From assembly GCA_026874595.1 (NCBI GenBank), contig CM049318.1:44868456-44932455 (forward strand): a stretch of 64,000 nucleotides of DNA, in the 5' to 3' direction. The translations under genes and the position numbers were made by a program. The notes under the pieces were generated by a model. It was not told the origin of the DNA and ran no database searches. It saw only the letters and a list, made by a program, of their open reading frames with translations. Positions 44,776-57,220 of this stretch are shown one piece after another. Position 1 is the stretch's first letter; each line of letters starts with the position of its first letter. The stretch comes from Sipunculus nudus. Taxonomy: Eukaryota > Annelida > Sipuncula > Golfingiida > Sipunculidae.

Positions 44776-45066
44776 ATGTCAGAAGAATGTGACAGCACAA
44801 CGCTTGACGACACTACGGAAACAATTGTATTAGATTCTTTTTCATGCATTGTGTGTTACCTGAGTGTTACAAATTGCGAAAGTCTATTTGATGTTCAAAA
44901 TAATTCAGAAGAGACAATATTCTTTGATGACAGTACTTTATTCATCATCTGTCAATCATACAGACAGTGTATGCATCTGCACTGTGCTTTATCGCGAAAT
45001 ATTACCACAGACGACGTGTTATATTTTATAGAGCAACCTTATTGCTGTCCCACCTGTGGAATCTGA
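44776..45066 (+). CDS. Small PHD/RING-like Cys-His protein, hypothetical
   Basis: This intact 96-residue frame has an acidic N-terminus (MSEECDSTTLDDTTETIVLD) followed by a zinc-finger-like pattern: C-x2-C (CIVC, residues about 24-27), later Cys residues in IICQSYRQC, then H-x2-C (HLHC) and CCPTC near the end. The H-x2-C then C-x2-C finish resembles a PHD or variant RING finger, which in known proteins binds histone tails or mediates protein contacts. It is flanked by a strong acceptor (TTTATTGCAG at 44762-44771) and a donor (GAG-GTAGG at 45071-45078), so it looks like one complete exon. It lies directly upstream of Harbinger genes on the same strand. It may be a third protein of that transposon or a captured host exon. 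The residue spacing is not an exact match to any family I know. Confidence 0.45.
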   Translation: MSEECDSTTLDDTTETIVLDSFSCIVCYLSVTNCESLFDVQNNSEETIFFDDSTLFIICQSYRQCMHLHCALSRNITTDDVLYFIEQPYCCPTCGI

Positions 45067-45186
45067 TTTTGAGGTAGGAAACTAACTTATTTCATATCTT
45101 AGTCAGCTTTTGGAACAAAGTTTAAAACATTGGTATAACTACATTTTCTACATAGTGTTAACATGCCAAAAAACATGAGAAAAAAA

Positions 45187-46440
45187 CACAACCTGCCTCT
45201 GTGTCAAGAGCATCTAATTGGCGTCTTGAAGAAAAAGAATTGCTATACAATTTAGTTTAAGAGAAAGTGTTGATAATCGAAAGCAGAAATTTTGACGCAT
45301 CTTCTTACAAGAAAAAGGCTGGTGGCTGAGGTGAGATTCATGCAAGCTTTTGCAGTGTCAGCATTGGGTGCCGAAGAGACATTAAGGAAATACGAGAACA
45401 ATGGAAACGAATGAAAACAAAAGCTAAAAATATTTTTAGCAGTCACAGCAAACAAGTAAAACTGACAGGAGGTGGACCTCCACCTAAATCGCCTGATGAC
45501 ATGACAATAAAAATTAAAGATCTACTTCCAAAGGAATTTTCGGAAATCAACAATCCCTACGATGATGATGCAAATGATACCGGAGCTGACACACAACAAG
45601 AGGATGAAGCTGAATTCCAGGATCCAGTGAGCATCAACAGTGAAATAAACAGCGGATCTATAAGGTCACCATCAAGCAGCATCTTTAATCAGCTTCCTTC
45701 TCCCACCCAAAGATGCACAAGTATTTCCAAAACTATTGCTGAAGGTGGACATTGCAGTAGTTCTTTGACAATTACGCCAAGAACATCCCGGCAACACAAA
45801 GCGCATCACAAACCCTCAGTAGCACCTGTCAAGCGCTAAAAAGGTTTCCAGCGTAATATACCTAGATATATTGACTAAATTAACAGTTACAAAGATGACA
45901 CAAGCTAAAGTTTTAACAGTTTAACATCAGTTTGCTAAAATATGTTTTCATTTGCTAAAAAATGTTTTCATTCATTTATATCTAATTTAGAAAGTATACG
46001 ACCGTTCAAAGAAATCGACGGAAGTATAGACAGAAATGTATACTGAATCCAGAGGTAGATCTCATGCCGTTTTGGCCCACAATGTATTTATTTGTACCAG
46101 GGATTTCAAATTGGTGCAAATATGGTTCATAATTGATTTATTGATTATAATTATACTTCACAATATGGTGTAGATTTTGTTTAACAACTATTTTATCTTT
46201 TATTTGTAGGACTTCGAATCAAGAAGCTACCTCCAGCAGAAAACAGCGGGTAGACTTTTAGGCCTATTTCCTGCAAATGCAGAGGGAAAAACTTAACATT
46301 GAACTTTCTCAGATGAAAGAAATACATGATGCTAAACTACAAATCTTGGAGCTAGAGAGGTAGTTGGCAGAAGAAAAATTGCGTAAATTTCGAACTGATT
46401 ACAGCCAAGAGGATGATTATGTTTCTTATACACAACATTA
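45187..46440 (+). pseudogene. Harbinger Myb/SANT-like DNA-binding protein, broken
   Basis: The plus strand reads NWRLEEKELLYNLV, then CREDIKEIREQWKRMKTKAK, TGGGPPPKSPDD and LLPKEFSEINNPYDDDAND. This is the characteristic string of the Myb/SANT-like partner proteins of PIF/Harbinger transposons, including the TGGGP and NPYDDDA motifs. Stops occur at about 45258 (after YNLV) and 45327 (where a Trp is expected before GEIHASF). The frame from 45411 to 45839 is open. A later coiled-coil segment (KLNIELSQMKEIHDAKLQIL, 46290-46440) after a TTTTATTTGTAG acceptor near 46209 is probably the last exon and has one stop. In living elements this protein helps import the transposase into the nucleus and binds the transposon ends. 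Confidence 0.78.
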
Positions 46441-47092
46441 AGTTAAAGACAACTGTACAATTGTACAATTTTTGTTTTAGAATTAATCAGGTGTAACCTA
46501 TTCTCCTTTCTGGTTCGGTTGACATTTTATTTTTCTTTGTTATTCTTGCTGTTTAACTTGACAAGAATTTAGTTATGTGATTTTCTTTGATATGCGTGAG
46601 AGTAATTTTGATATAAATACTAATTGCGGTTATGTGGTTAACGGCGTTTTATCTAGGTCTAACTAGTTTCCTTCATGGGTTGCTTTTGGCGAGTAACAAA
46701 GTACATACCAGTTTAGCTTATTAAATCAAATGAAAGCTGTTGTTTTCGTACTTTAAGATATATGAACGTTTACTTTTTAACAGTTCATAAATTTATGTTT
46801 TCATATACAGTTTGTTGAATAAGATCCACCACGTATCTTAATTCATTTGGTTTATTGTGACAGGTTAAAGTTTGTCATATTTTATGATCTGCGACAGAAG
46901 GATTGCTAGACATTTCAAATCTCATGATAACACAGTTCCTTTGCTTTTGAGATATTGCACTTATTACCAGTAAGCATCTAAGACCCGCACTTGTAATTTT
47001 TATGTTGTTATTTGCATTTTACTTAGATATTGTTTTCTTCAGGCAGATATGCCATTTATGTTGTAATGATTACAAAGTCTGTGTAATCAGTA
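46441..47092. other. Spacer between the Harbinger genes
   Basis: AT-rich sequence without a recognisable gene or repeat. It probably belongs to the Harbinger transposon (intergenic region and promoter of the transposase). Confidence 0.4.
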
Positions 47093-47672
47093 ATGGATGT
47101 GATATATCAATACAGATCCCTGCAGGAAGTCCTCGATGATCACGAAATACTGGCTGGACCAGAACGTGTTATCCATGATCAGGTAAATCCTTTTGAATTG
47201 TTCAGGGATCTTGAATTTATCAGAGGATTTCGTCTGTCAAAACAAAGTGTAATTGAGTCGATTAATATAATATATTTTGATGTCGCCGGTAAATCAACCA
47301 AATGCCAAGACATCCCGCCTTAATTACAGGTGTTGATAGCAGTTTAATATTATGCAACAGGTTGTTTTCAGATACGGTTGGTGATTGATTTAGTCAGGAT
47401 TCATCAGACAACTGTAAGCAGAATCGTTAAGCGTGTTTCGACTGCTTTGGCGAGAAAAAGGTCGACATTCATAAAGTTTCCTGATAGAGAAAATGCACAA
47501 CTTGTCATGCAACAATTTCATCAAATTGCTGAACTTCCAACAGTCATAGCTGCCATTGACTGCACACATATAAAGAAAGCAAACCCAGGTGGCGAAGACT
47601 CAGCACGGTTCATTAACCGCAAGGGTTTCTACTCGCTCAACTGTCAGTATACTTGTGAGGCAAATATCTTGT
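47093..47672 (+). pseudogene. PIF/Harbinger (HARBI1-like) transposase, N-terminal part
   Basis: The frame reads RVIHDQVNPFELFRDLEFIRG and FRLSKQSVIE, then LQVLIAV, YYATGCFQ, a helix-turn-helix with VRIHQTTVSRIVKRVSTAL, and VIAAIDCTHIKKANPGGEDS followed by FINRKGFYSLNCQ. AIDCTH holds the first catalytic Asp of the DDE triad, and the RKGFYSLN string is typical of DDE_Tnp_4. Two in-frame TAA codons occur at about 47321 and 47351. The rest of the catalytic domain (second Asp and Glu) is missing because the sequence changes into the 129-bp satellite at about 47672. The element is therefore inactive. No terminal inverted repeats were identified. Confidence 0.85.
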
Positions 47673-50600
47673 ATCTTGTATTACGCAAAAACAGCTGATT
47701 TCGGCGAAAACGACGTTTGTAACAGGTGATAAAGGGCCCAAATGAAGCTTCTAAAACGCTTTATTCGCAATTTAAATCGGCCATTTTCGCACAAAACACG
47801 ATCTTGTATTACGCGAAAACCGAGCTTATTTCGGCAAAAACGACGTTTGTGACTGGTTCTAAAAGCATAATAAAGCTTCTAAAACGCTTCTTTAGCAGTT
47901 TAACTCGGCCATTTTAGCACAACACACGATCTTGTATTACGCGAAAACCGAGCTGATTTCGGCGAAAACGACGTTTGTAACTTGATCTAAATGGCCTAAT
48001 GAAGCTTATAAAAGGCTTGTTTCGCAGTTTAAATCGCCCGTTTTTGCACAACACACGATCTTGTATTACGCGAAAATCGAGCTGATTTCGGCGAAAACGA
48101 TGTTTGTAACTGGTTCTAAATGGCCTAATGAAGCTTCAAAAACGCTTGTTTCGCAATTTAAATCTTCGATTTCTGCACAAAACACATCTTGTATTACGCC
48201 AAAACCGAGCTGACATCGGCGAAAGCGACGTTTGTAACAGGTTCTAAATGGGCTAATGAACCTTCTAAAATGCTCCTTTTGGAATTTCAATCGGTCATTT
48301 TTCCACAAAACACGATCTTGCATTACGCCAAAACTGAGCTGATTTCGGCGAAAACGACGTTTGTAACAGGTTCTAAATGGGCTAATGAAACTTCTAAAAC
48401 GCTTCTTTCGCAATTTCAATCGGCACTTTTTTGCACAAAACACGATCTTGCATTACGCCAAAACTGAGCTGATTTCGGCGAAAAAGACGTTTGTAAAAGG
48501 TTCTAAATGGGCTAATGAAGCTTCTTAAGCGCTTCTTTCGCAATTTCAATCGGCCATTTTTCCACAAAACACGATCTTGTATTACGCGAAAACTGAGCTG
48601 ATTTCGGCGAAAACGACGTGTGTCACAGGTTCTAAATGGGCTAAAGAAGCTTCTTAAACGATTTTTTCGCAATTTCAATCGGCCATTTTTGCACAAAACA
48701 CGATCTTGTATTATGCGAAAACCGAGCTGATTTCGGCGAAAACGACGTTTGTAACAGTTTCTAAATGGGCTAATGAAGCTTATAATACGCTTCTTTTGCA
48801 ATTTCAGTCGGCCATTTTTGCACAAATCACGATCTTGTATTACGCTAAAACTGAGCTGATTTCGGTGAAAACGACGTGTGTAACAGGTTCTAAATGGGCT
48901 AATGAAGCTTCTAAACCGCTTTTTTCGCAATTTCAATCGGCCATTTTTGCACAAAACACGATCTTGTATTACGCGAAAAGCAAGCTGATTTCGGCGAAAA
49001 CGACGTTTGTAACAGTTTCTAAATGGGCTAATGAAGCTTCTAAAACGCCTCTTTCGGAATTTCAATCGGCCATTTTTCCACAAAACACGATCTTGTATTA
49101 CGCGAAAACTGAGCTGATTTCGGCGAAAACGACGTTTATAACATGTGCTAAATAGGCTAATGAAGCTTCTTAAACACTTCTTTCGCAATTTGAATCGGCC
49201 ATTTTTGCACAAAACACGATCTTATATAACGCGAAAACTGAGCTGAATTAGGGGGAAACGACGTTTGTAACAGGCGCTAAATGGGCTAATAAAGCTTCTA
49301 CTAAAACGCTTCTTTCGCAATTTAAATCGGCCATTTTTGCACAAAACACGATCTTGTATAACGCGAAAACCGAGCTGATTTAGGTGAAAACCACGTTTGA
49401 AACTGGTTCTAAATCGGGTAATATAGATCCTAAAAGGCTTCTATCGCATCAGACAACAGCCGTTTTTGCACAAAACACGATCTTGTATTACGCGAAAACC
49501 GAGCTGATTTCGGCGAAAACGACGTTTGTAACAGGGTCTAAATGGCCTAATGAAGCTCCTAAAACGCTTCTTTCGCAATTTAAATCGGCATTTTTTGCAC
49601 AAAACACGATCTTGTATTACGCGAAAACCGAGCTGATTTCGGCGAAAACGACGTTTGTAACAGGGTCTAAATGGCCTAATGAAGCTTCTAAAACGCTTCT
49701 TTCGCAATTTAAATCGGCCATTTTTGCACAAAACACGATCTTGTATTACGCGAAAACCGAGCTGATTTCGGCGAAAACGACGTTTGTAACAGGGTCTAAA
49801 TGGCCTAATGAAGCTTCTAAAATGCTTCTTTCGCAATTTAAATCGGCCATTTTTGCACAAAACACGATCTTGTATTACGCGAAAACCGAGCTGATTTCGG
49901 CGAAAACGACGTTCGTAACAGGGTCTAAATGGCCTAATGAAGCTTCTAAAACGCTTCTTTCGCAATTTAAATCAGCCATTTTTGCACAAAACACGATCTT
50001 GTATTACGCGAAAACCGAGCTGATTTCGGCGAAAACGACGTTTGTAACAGGGTCTAAATGGCCTAATGAAGCTTCTAAAACGCTTCTTTCGCAATTTAAA
50101 TCGGCCATTTTTGCACAAAACACGATCTTGTATTACGCGAAAACCGAGCTGATTTCGGCGAAATCGACCTTTGTAACACGGTCTAAATGGCCTAATGAAG
50201 CTTCTAAAACGCTTCTTTCGCAATTTAAAACGGCCAGTTTTGCACAAAACACGATCTTGTATAACGCGAAAATCGAGCTGATTTCGGCGAAAACAACGCT
50301 TGTAACAGGGTCTAAATGGTCTAATGAAGCTTCTAAAACGCTTCTTTCGCAATTTAAATCAGCCATTTTTGCACAAAACAAGATCTTGTATTACGCGAAA
50401 ACCGAGATGATTTCGGCGAAAACGACGTTTGTAACAGGGTCTAAATGGGCTAATGAAGCTTCTTAAACGCTTCTTTCGCAATTTAAATCGGCCATTTTTG
50501 CACAAAACACGATCTTGTATTACGCGAAAACCGAGCTGATTTCGGCAAAATCGACCTTTGTTACACGGTCTAAATGGCCTAATGAAGCTTCTAAAACGCT

Positions 50601-50777
50601 TCTTTCGCAATTTAAAACGGCCAGTTTTGCACAAAACACGATCTTGTATAACGCGAAAATCCAGCTGATTTCGGCGAAAACAACGCTTGTAACAGGGTCT
50701 AAATGGCCTAATGAAGCTTTTAAAACGCTTCTTTCGCAATATAAATCGGCCATTTTTGCACAAAACACGATCTTATA

Positions 50778-53700
50778 TTACGCGAAAACCGAGCTGATTT
50801 CGGCGAAAACGAACTTGTAATAGGGTCTAAATGGCCTTATGAAGCTTCTAAAACGCTTCTTTCGCAATTCAAATCGGCCATTTTTGCACAAAACACGATC
50901 TTGTATTACGCGAAAAGCGAGCTGATTTCGGCGAAAACGACGTTTGTAACAGGGTCTAAATGGCCTAATGAAGCTTCTAAAACGCTTCTTTCGCAATTTA
51001 AATCGGCCTTTTTTGCACAAAACACGATCTTGTATTACGCGAAAACTGAGCTGATTTCGGCGAAAACGACGTTTGTAACAGGGTCTAAATGGCCTAATGA
51101 AGCTTCTAAAACGCTTCTTTCGCAATTTAAATCGGCCAGTTTTGCACAAAACACGATCTTGTATAACGCGAAAATCGAGCTGATTTCGGCGAAAACAACG
51201 CTTGTAACAGGGACTAAATGGCCTAATGAAGCTTCTAAAACGCTTCTTTCGCAATATAAATCGGCCATTTTTGCACAAAACACGATCTTGTATTACGCGA
51301 AAACCGAGCTGATTTCGGCGAAAACGACGTTTGTAACAGGGTCTAAATGGCCTAATGAAGCTTCTAAAACGCTTCTTTCGCAATATAAATCGGCCATTTT
51401 TGCACAAAACACGATCTTGTATTACGCGAAAACCGAGCTGATTTCGGCGAAAACGACGTTTGTAACAGGGTCTAAATGGCCTAATGAAGCTTCTAAAACG
51501 CTTCTTTCGCAATTCAAATCGGCCATTTTTGCACAAAACACGATCTTGTATTACGCGAAAACCGAGCTGATTTCGGCGAAAACGACGTTTGTAACAGGGT
51601 CTAAATGGCCTAATGAAGCTTCTAAAACGCTTCTTTCGCAATTTAAATCGGCCATTTTTGCAAAAACACGATCTTGTATTACGCGAAAAGCAAGCTGATT
51701 TCGGCGAAAACGACGTTTGTAACAGTTTCTAAATGGGCTAATGAAGCTTCTAAAACGCCTCTTTCGGAATTTCAATCGGCCATTGTTCCACAAAACACGA
51801 TCTTGTATTACGCGAAAACTGAGCTGATTTCGGCGAAAACGACGTTTATAACATGTGCTAAATAGGCTAATGAAGCTTCTTAAACACTTCTTTCGCAATT
51901 TAAATCGGCCATTTTTGCACAAAACACGATCTTATATTACGCAAAAACTGAGCTGAATTCGGGGGAAACGACGTTTGTAACAGGCGCTAAATGGGCTAAT
52001 AAAGCTTCTACTAAAACGCTTCTTTCGCAATTTAAATCGGCCATTTTTGCACAAAACACGATCTTGTATTACGCGAAAACCGAGCTGATTTCGGCAAAAA
52101 CGACGTTTGTAACAGGGTCTAAATGGCCTAATGAAGCTTCTAAAACGCTTCTTTCGCAATTTAAATCGGCCTTTTTTGCACAAAACACGATCTTGTATTA
52201 CGCGAAAACTGAGCTGATTTCGGCGAAAACGACGTTTGTAACAGGGTCTAAATGGCCTAATGAAGCTTCTAAAACGCTTCTTTCGCAATTTAAATCGGCC
52301 AGTTTTGCACAAAACACGATCTTGTATAACGCGAAAATCGAGCTGATTTCGGCGAAAACAACGCTTGTAACAGGGACTAAATGGCCTAATGAAGCTTCTA
52401 AAACGCTTCTTTCGCAATATAAATCGGCCATTTTTGCACAAAACAAGATCTTGTATTACGCGAAAACCGAGATGATTTCGGCGAAAACGACGTTTGTAAC
52501 AGGGTCTAAATGGGCTAATGAAGCTTCTTAAACGCTTCTTTCGCAATTTAAATCGGCCATTTTTGCACAAAACACGATCTTGTATTACGCGAAAACCGAG
52601 CTGATTTCGGCAAAATCGACCTTTGTTACACGGTCTAAATGGCCTAATGAAGCTTCTAAAACGCTTCTTTCGCAATTTAAAACGGCCAGTTTTGCACAAA
52701 ACACGATCTTGTATAACGCGAAAATCCAGCTGATTTCGGCGAAAACAACGCTTGTAACAGGGTCTAAATGGCCTAATGAAGCTTCTAAAACGCTTCTTTC
52801 GCAATATAAATCGGCCATTTTTGCACAAAACACGATCTTATATTACGCGAAAACCGAGCTGATTTCGGCGAAAACGAACTTGTAATAGGGTCTAAATGGC
52901 CTTATGAAGCTTCTAAAACGCTTCTTTCGCAATTCAAATCGGCCATTTTTGCACAAAACACGATCTTGTATTACGCGAAAACCGAGCTGATTTCGGCGAA
53001 AACGACGTTTGTAACAGGGTCTAAATGGCCTAATGAAGCTTCTAAAACGCTTCTTTCGCAATATAAATCGGCCATTTTTGCACAAAACACGATCTTGTAT
53101 TACGCGAAAACCGAGCTGATTTCGGCGAAAACGACGTTTGTAACAGGGTCTAAATGGCCTAATGAAGCTTCTAAAACGCTTCTTTCGCAATTCAAATCGG
53201 CCATTTTTGCACAAAACACGATCTTGTATTACGCGAAAACCGAGCTGATTTCGGCGAAAACGACGTTTGTAACAGGGTCTAAATGGCCTAATGAAGCTTC
53301 TAAAACGCTTCTTTCGCAATTTAAATCGGCCATTTTTGCAAAAACACGATCTTGTATTACGCGAAAAGCAAGCTGATTTCGGCGAAAACGACGTTTGTAA
53401 CAGTTTCTAAATGGGCTAATGAAGCTTCTAAAACGCCTCTTTCGGAATTTCAATCGGCCATTGTTCCACAAAACACGATCTTGTATTACGCGAAAACTGA
53501 GCTGATTTCGGCGAAAACGACGTTTATAACATGTGCTAAATAGGCTAATGAAGCTTCTTAAACACTTCTTTCGCAATTTAAATCGGCCATTTTTGCACAA
53601 AACACGATCTTATATTACGCAAAAACTGAGCTGAATTCGGGGGAAACGACGTTTGTAACAGGCGCTAAATGGGCTAATAAAGCTTCTACTAAAACGCTTC

Positions 53701-56700
53701 TTTCGCAATTTAAATCGGCCATTTTTGCACAAAACACGATCTTGTATTACGCGAAAACCGAGCTGATTTCGGCAAAAACGACGTTTGTAACAGGGTCTAA
53801 ATGGCCTAATGAAGCTTCTAAAACGCTTCTTTCGCAATTTAAATCGGCCTTTTTTGCACAAAACACGATCTTGTATTACGCGAAAACTGAGCTGATTTCG
53901 GCGAAAACGACGTTTGTAACAGGGTCTAAATGGCCTAATGAAGCTTCTAAAACGCTTCTTTCGCAATTTAAATCGGCCAGTTTTGCACAAAACACGATCT
54001 TGTATAACGCGAAAATCGAGCTGATTTCGGCGAAAACAACGCTTGTAACAGGGACTAAATGGCCTAATGAAGCTTCTAAAACGCTTCTTTCGCAATATAA
54101 ATCGGCCATTTTTGCACAAAACACGATCTTGTATTACGCGCAAACCGAGCTGATTTCGGCGAAAACGACGTTTGTAACAGGGTCTAAATGGCCTAATGAA
54201 GCTTCTAAAACGCTTCTTTCGCAATTCAAATCGGCCATTTTTGCACAAAACACGATCTTGTATTACGCGAAAACCGAGCTGATTTCGGCGAAAACGACGT
54301 TTGTAACAGGGTCTAAATGGCCTAATGAAGCTTCTAAAACGCTTCTTTCGCAATTTAAATCGGCCATTTTTGCAAAAACACGATCTTGTATTACGCGAAA
54401 AGCAAGCTGATTTCGGCGAAAACGACGTTTGTAACAGTTTCTAAATGGGCTAATGAAGCTTCTAAAACGCCTCTTTCGGAATTTCAATCGGCCATTGTTC
54501 CACAAAACACGATCTTGTATTACGCGAAAACTGAGCTGATTTCGGCGAAAACGACGTTTATAACATGTGCTAAATAGGCTAATGAAGCTTCTTAAACACT
54601 TCTTTCGCAATTTAAATCGGCCATTTTTGCACAAAACACGATCTTATATTACGCAAAAACTGAGCTGAATTCGGGGGAAACGACGTTTGTAACAGGCGCT
54701 AAATGGGCTAATAAAGCTTCTACTAAAACGCTTCTTTCGCAATTTAAATCGGCCATTTTTGCACAAAACACGATCTTGTATAACGCGAAAACCGAGCTGA
54801 TTTCGGCGAAAACGAACTTGTAATAGGGTCTAAATGGCCTAATGAAGCTTCTAAAACGCTTCTTTCGCAATTCAAATCGGCCATTTTTGCACAAAACACG
54901 ATCTTGTATTACGCGAAAACCGAGCTGTTTCGGCGAAAACGACGTTTGTAACAGGGTCTAAATGGCCTAATGAAGCTTCTAAAACGCTTCTTTCGCAATT
55001 TAAATCGGCCATTTTTGCACAAAACACGATCTTGTATTACGCGAAAACCGAGCTGATTTCGGCGAAAACGACGTTTGTAACAGGGTCTAAATGGCCTAAT
55101 GAAGCTTCTAAAACGCTTCTTTCGCAATTTAAATCGGCCTTTTTTGCACAAAACACGATCTTGTATTACGCGAAAACTGAGCTGATTTCGGCGAAAACGA
55201 CGTTTGTAACAGGGTCTAAATGGCCTAATGAAGCTTCTAAAACGCTTCTTTCGCAATTTAAATCGGCCAGTTTTGCACAAAACAGGATCTTGTATAACGC
55301 GAAAATCGAGCTGATTTCGGCGAAAACAACGCTTGTAACAGGGACTAAATGGCCTAATGAAGCTTCTAAAACGCTTCTTTCGCAATATAAATCGGCCATT
55401 TTTGCACAAAACACGATCTTGTATTACGCGAAAACCGAGCTGATTTCGGCGAAAACGACGTTTGTAACAGGGTCTAAATGGCCTAATGAAGCTTCTAAAA
55501 CGCTTCTTTCGCAATTCAAATCGGCCATTTTTGCACAAAACACGATCTTGTATTACGCGAAAACCGAGCTGATTTCGGCGAAAACGACGTTTGTAACAGG
55601 GTCTAAATGGCCTAATGAAGCTTCTAAAACGCTTCTTTCGCAATTTAAATCGGCCATTTTTGCACAAAACACGATCTTGTATTACGCGAAAACCGAGCTG
55701 ATTTCGGCGAAAACGACGTTTGTAACAGGGTCTAAATGGCCTAATGAAGCTTCTAAAACGCTTCTTTCGCAATTTAAATCGGCCATTTTTGCAAAAACAC
55801 GATCTTGTATTACGCGAAAAGCAAGCTGATTTCGGCGAAAACGACGTTTGTAACAGTTTCTAAATGGGCTAATGAAGCTTCTAAAACGCCTCTTTCGGAA
55901 TTTCAATCGGCCATTGTTCCACAAAACACGATCTTGTATTACGCGAAAACTGAGCTGATTTCGGCGAAAACGACGTTTATAACATGTGCTAAATAGGCTA
56001 ATGAAGCTTCTTAAACACTTCTTTCGCAATTTAAATCGGCCATTTTTGCACAAAACACGATCTTATATTACGCAAAAACCGAGCTGAATTCGGGGGAAAC
56101 GACGTTTGTAACAGGCGCTAAATGGGCTAATAAAGCTTCTACTAAAACGCTTCTTTCGCAATTTAAATCGGCCATTTTTTGCACAAAACACGATCTTGTA
56201 TAACGCGAAAACCGAGCTGATTTCGGCGAAAACGAACTTGTAATAGGGTCTAAATGGCCTAATGAAGCTTCTAAAACGCTTCTTTCGCAATTCAAATCGG
56301 CCATTTTTGCACAAAACACGATCTTGTATTACGCGAAAACCGAGCTGTTTCGGCGAAAACGACGTTTGTAACAGGGTCTAAATGGCCTAATGAAGCTTCT
56401 AAAACGCTTCTTTCGCAATTTAAATCGGCCATTTTTGCACAAAACACGATCTTGTATTACGCGAAAACCGAGCTGATTTCGGCGAAAACGACGTTTGTAA
56501 CAGGGTCTAAATGGCCTAATGAAGCTTCTAAAACGCTTCTTTCGCAATTTAAATCGGCCTTTTTTGCACAAAACACGATCTTGTATTACGCGAAAACTGA
56601 GCTGATTTCGGCGAAAACGACGTTTGTAACAGGGTCTAAATGGCCTAATGAAGCTTCTAAAACGCTTCTTTCGCAATTTAAATCGGCCAGTTTTGCACAA

Positions 56701-57220
56701 AACAGGATCTTGTATAACGCGAAAATCGAGCTGATTTCGGCGAAAACAACGCTTGTAACAGGGACTAAATGGCCTAATGAAGCTTCTAAAACGCTTCTTT
56801 CGCAATATAAATCGGCCATTTTTGCACAAAACACGATCTTGTATTACGCGAAAACCGAGCTGATTTCGGCGAAAACGACGTTTGTAACAGGGTCTAAATG
56901 GCCTAATGAAGCTTCTAAAACGCTTCTTTCGCAATTCAAATCGGCCATTTTTGCACAAAACACGATCTTGTATTACGCGAAAACCGAGCTGATTTCGGCG
57001 AAAACGACGTTTGTAACAGGGTCTAAATGGCCTAATGAAGCTTCTAAAACGCTTCTTTCGCAATTTAAATCGGCCATTTTTGCACAAAACACGATCTTGT
57101 ATTACGCGAAAACCGAGCTGATTTCGGCGAAAACGACGTTTGTAACAGGGTCTAAATGGCCTAATGAAGCTTCTAAAACGCTTCTTTCGCAATTTAAATC
57201 GGCCTTTTTTGCACAAAACA
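50778..57220. repeat. Higher-order repeat zone within the satellite
   Basis: A distinctive variant block (a monomer with GCAAAAACACG, then one with GGCCATTGTTCCAC, then one with AAATAGGCTAATG, then one with GAATTCGGGGGAAACG) recurs with starts near 51551, 53229, 54263 and 55682. The intervals are 1678, 1034 and 1419 bp, which are 13, 8 and 11 monomers. Another variant pair (CGGCCTTTTTTGC followed by CGGCCAGTTTTGC) tracks the same blocks. The copies are nearly identical, so whole multimers were duplicated recently, with variable length. Confidence 0.85.

Noticed and set aside
49384-50466. A 360-codon plus-strand frame with repeats of YYAKTELISAKTTFVTGSKW
   Set aside because: Same cause as above. 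It is the opposite-strand reading of the same satellite, with no sign of selection for protein.
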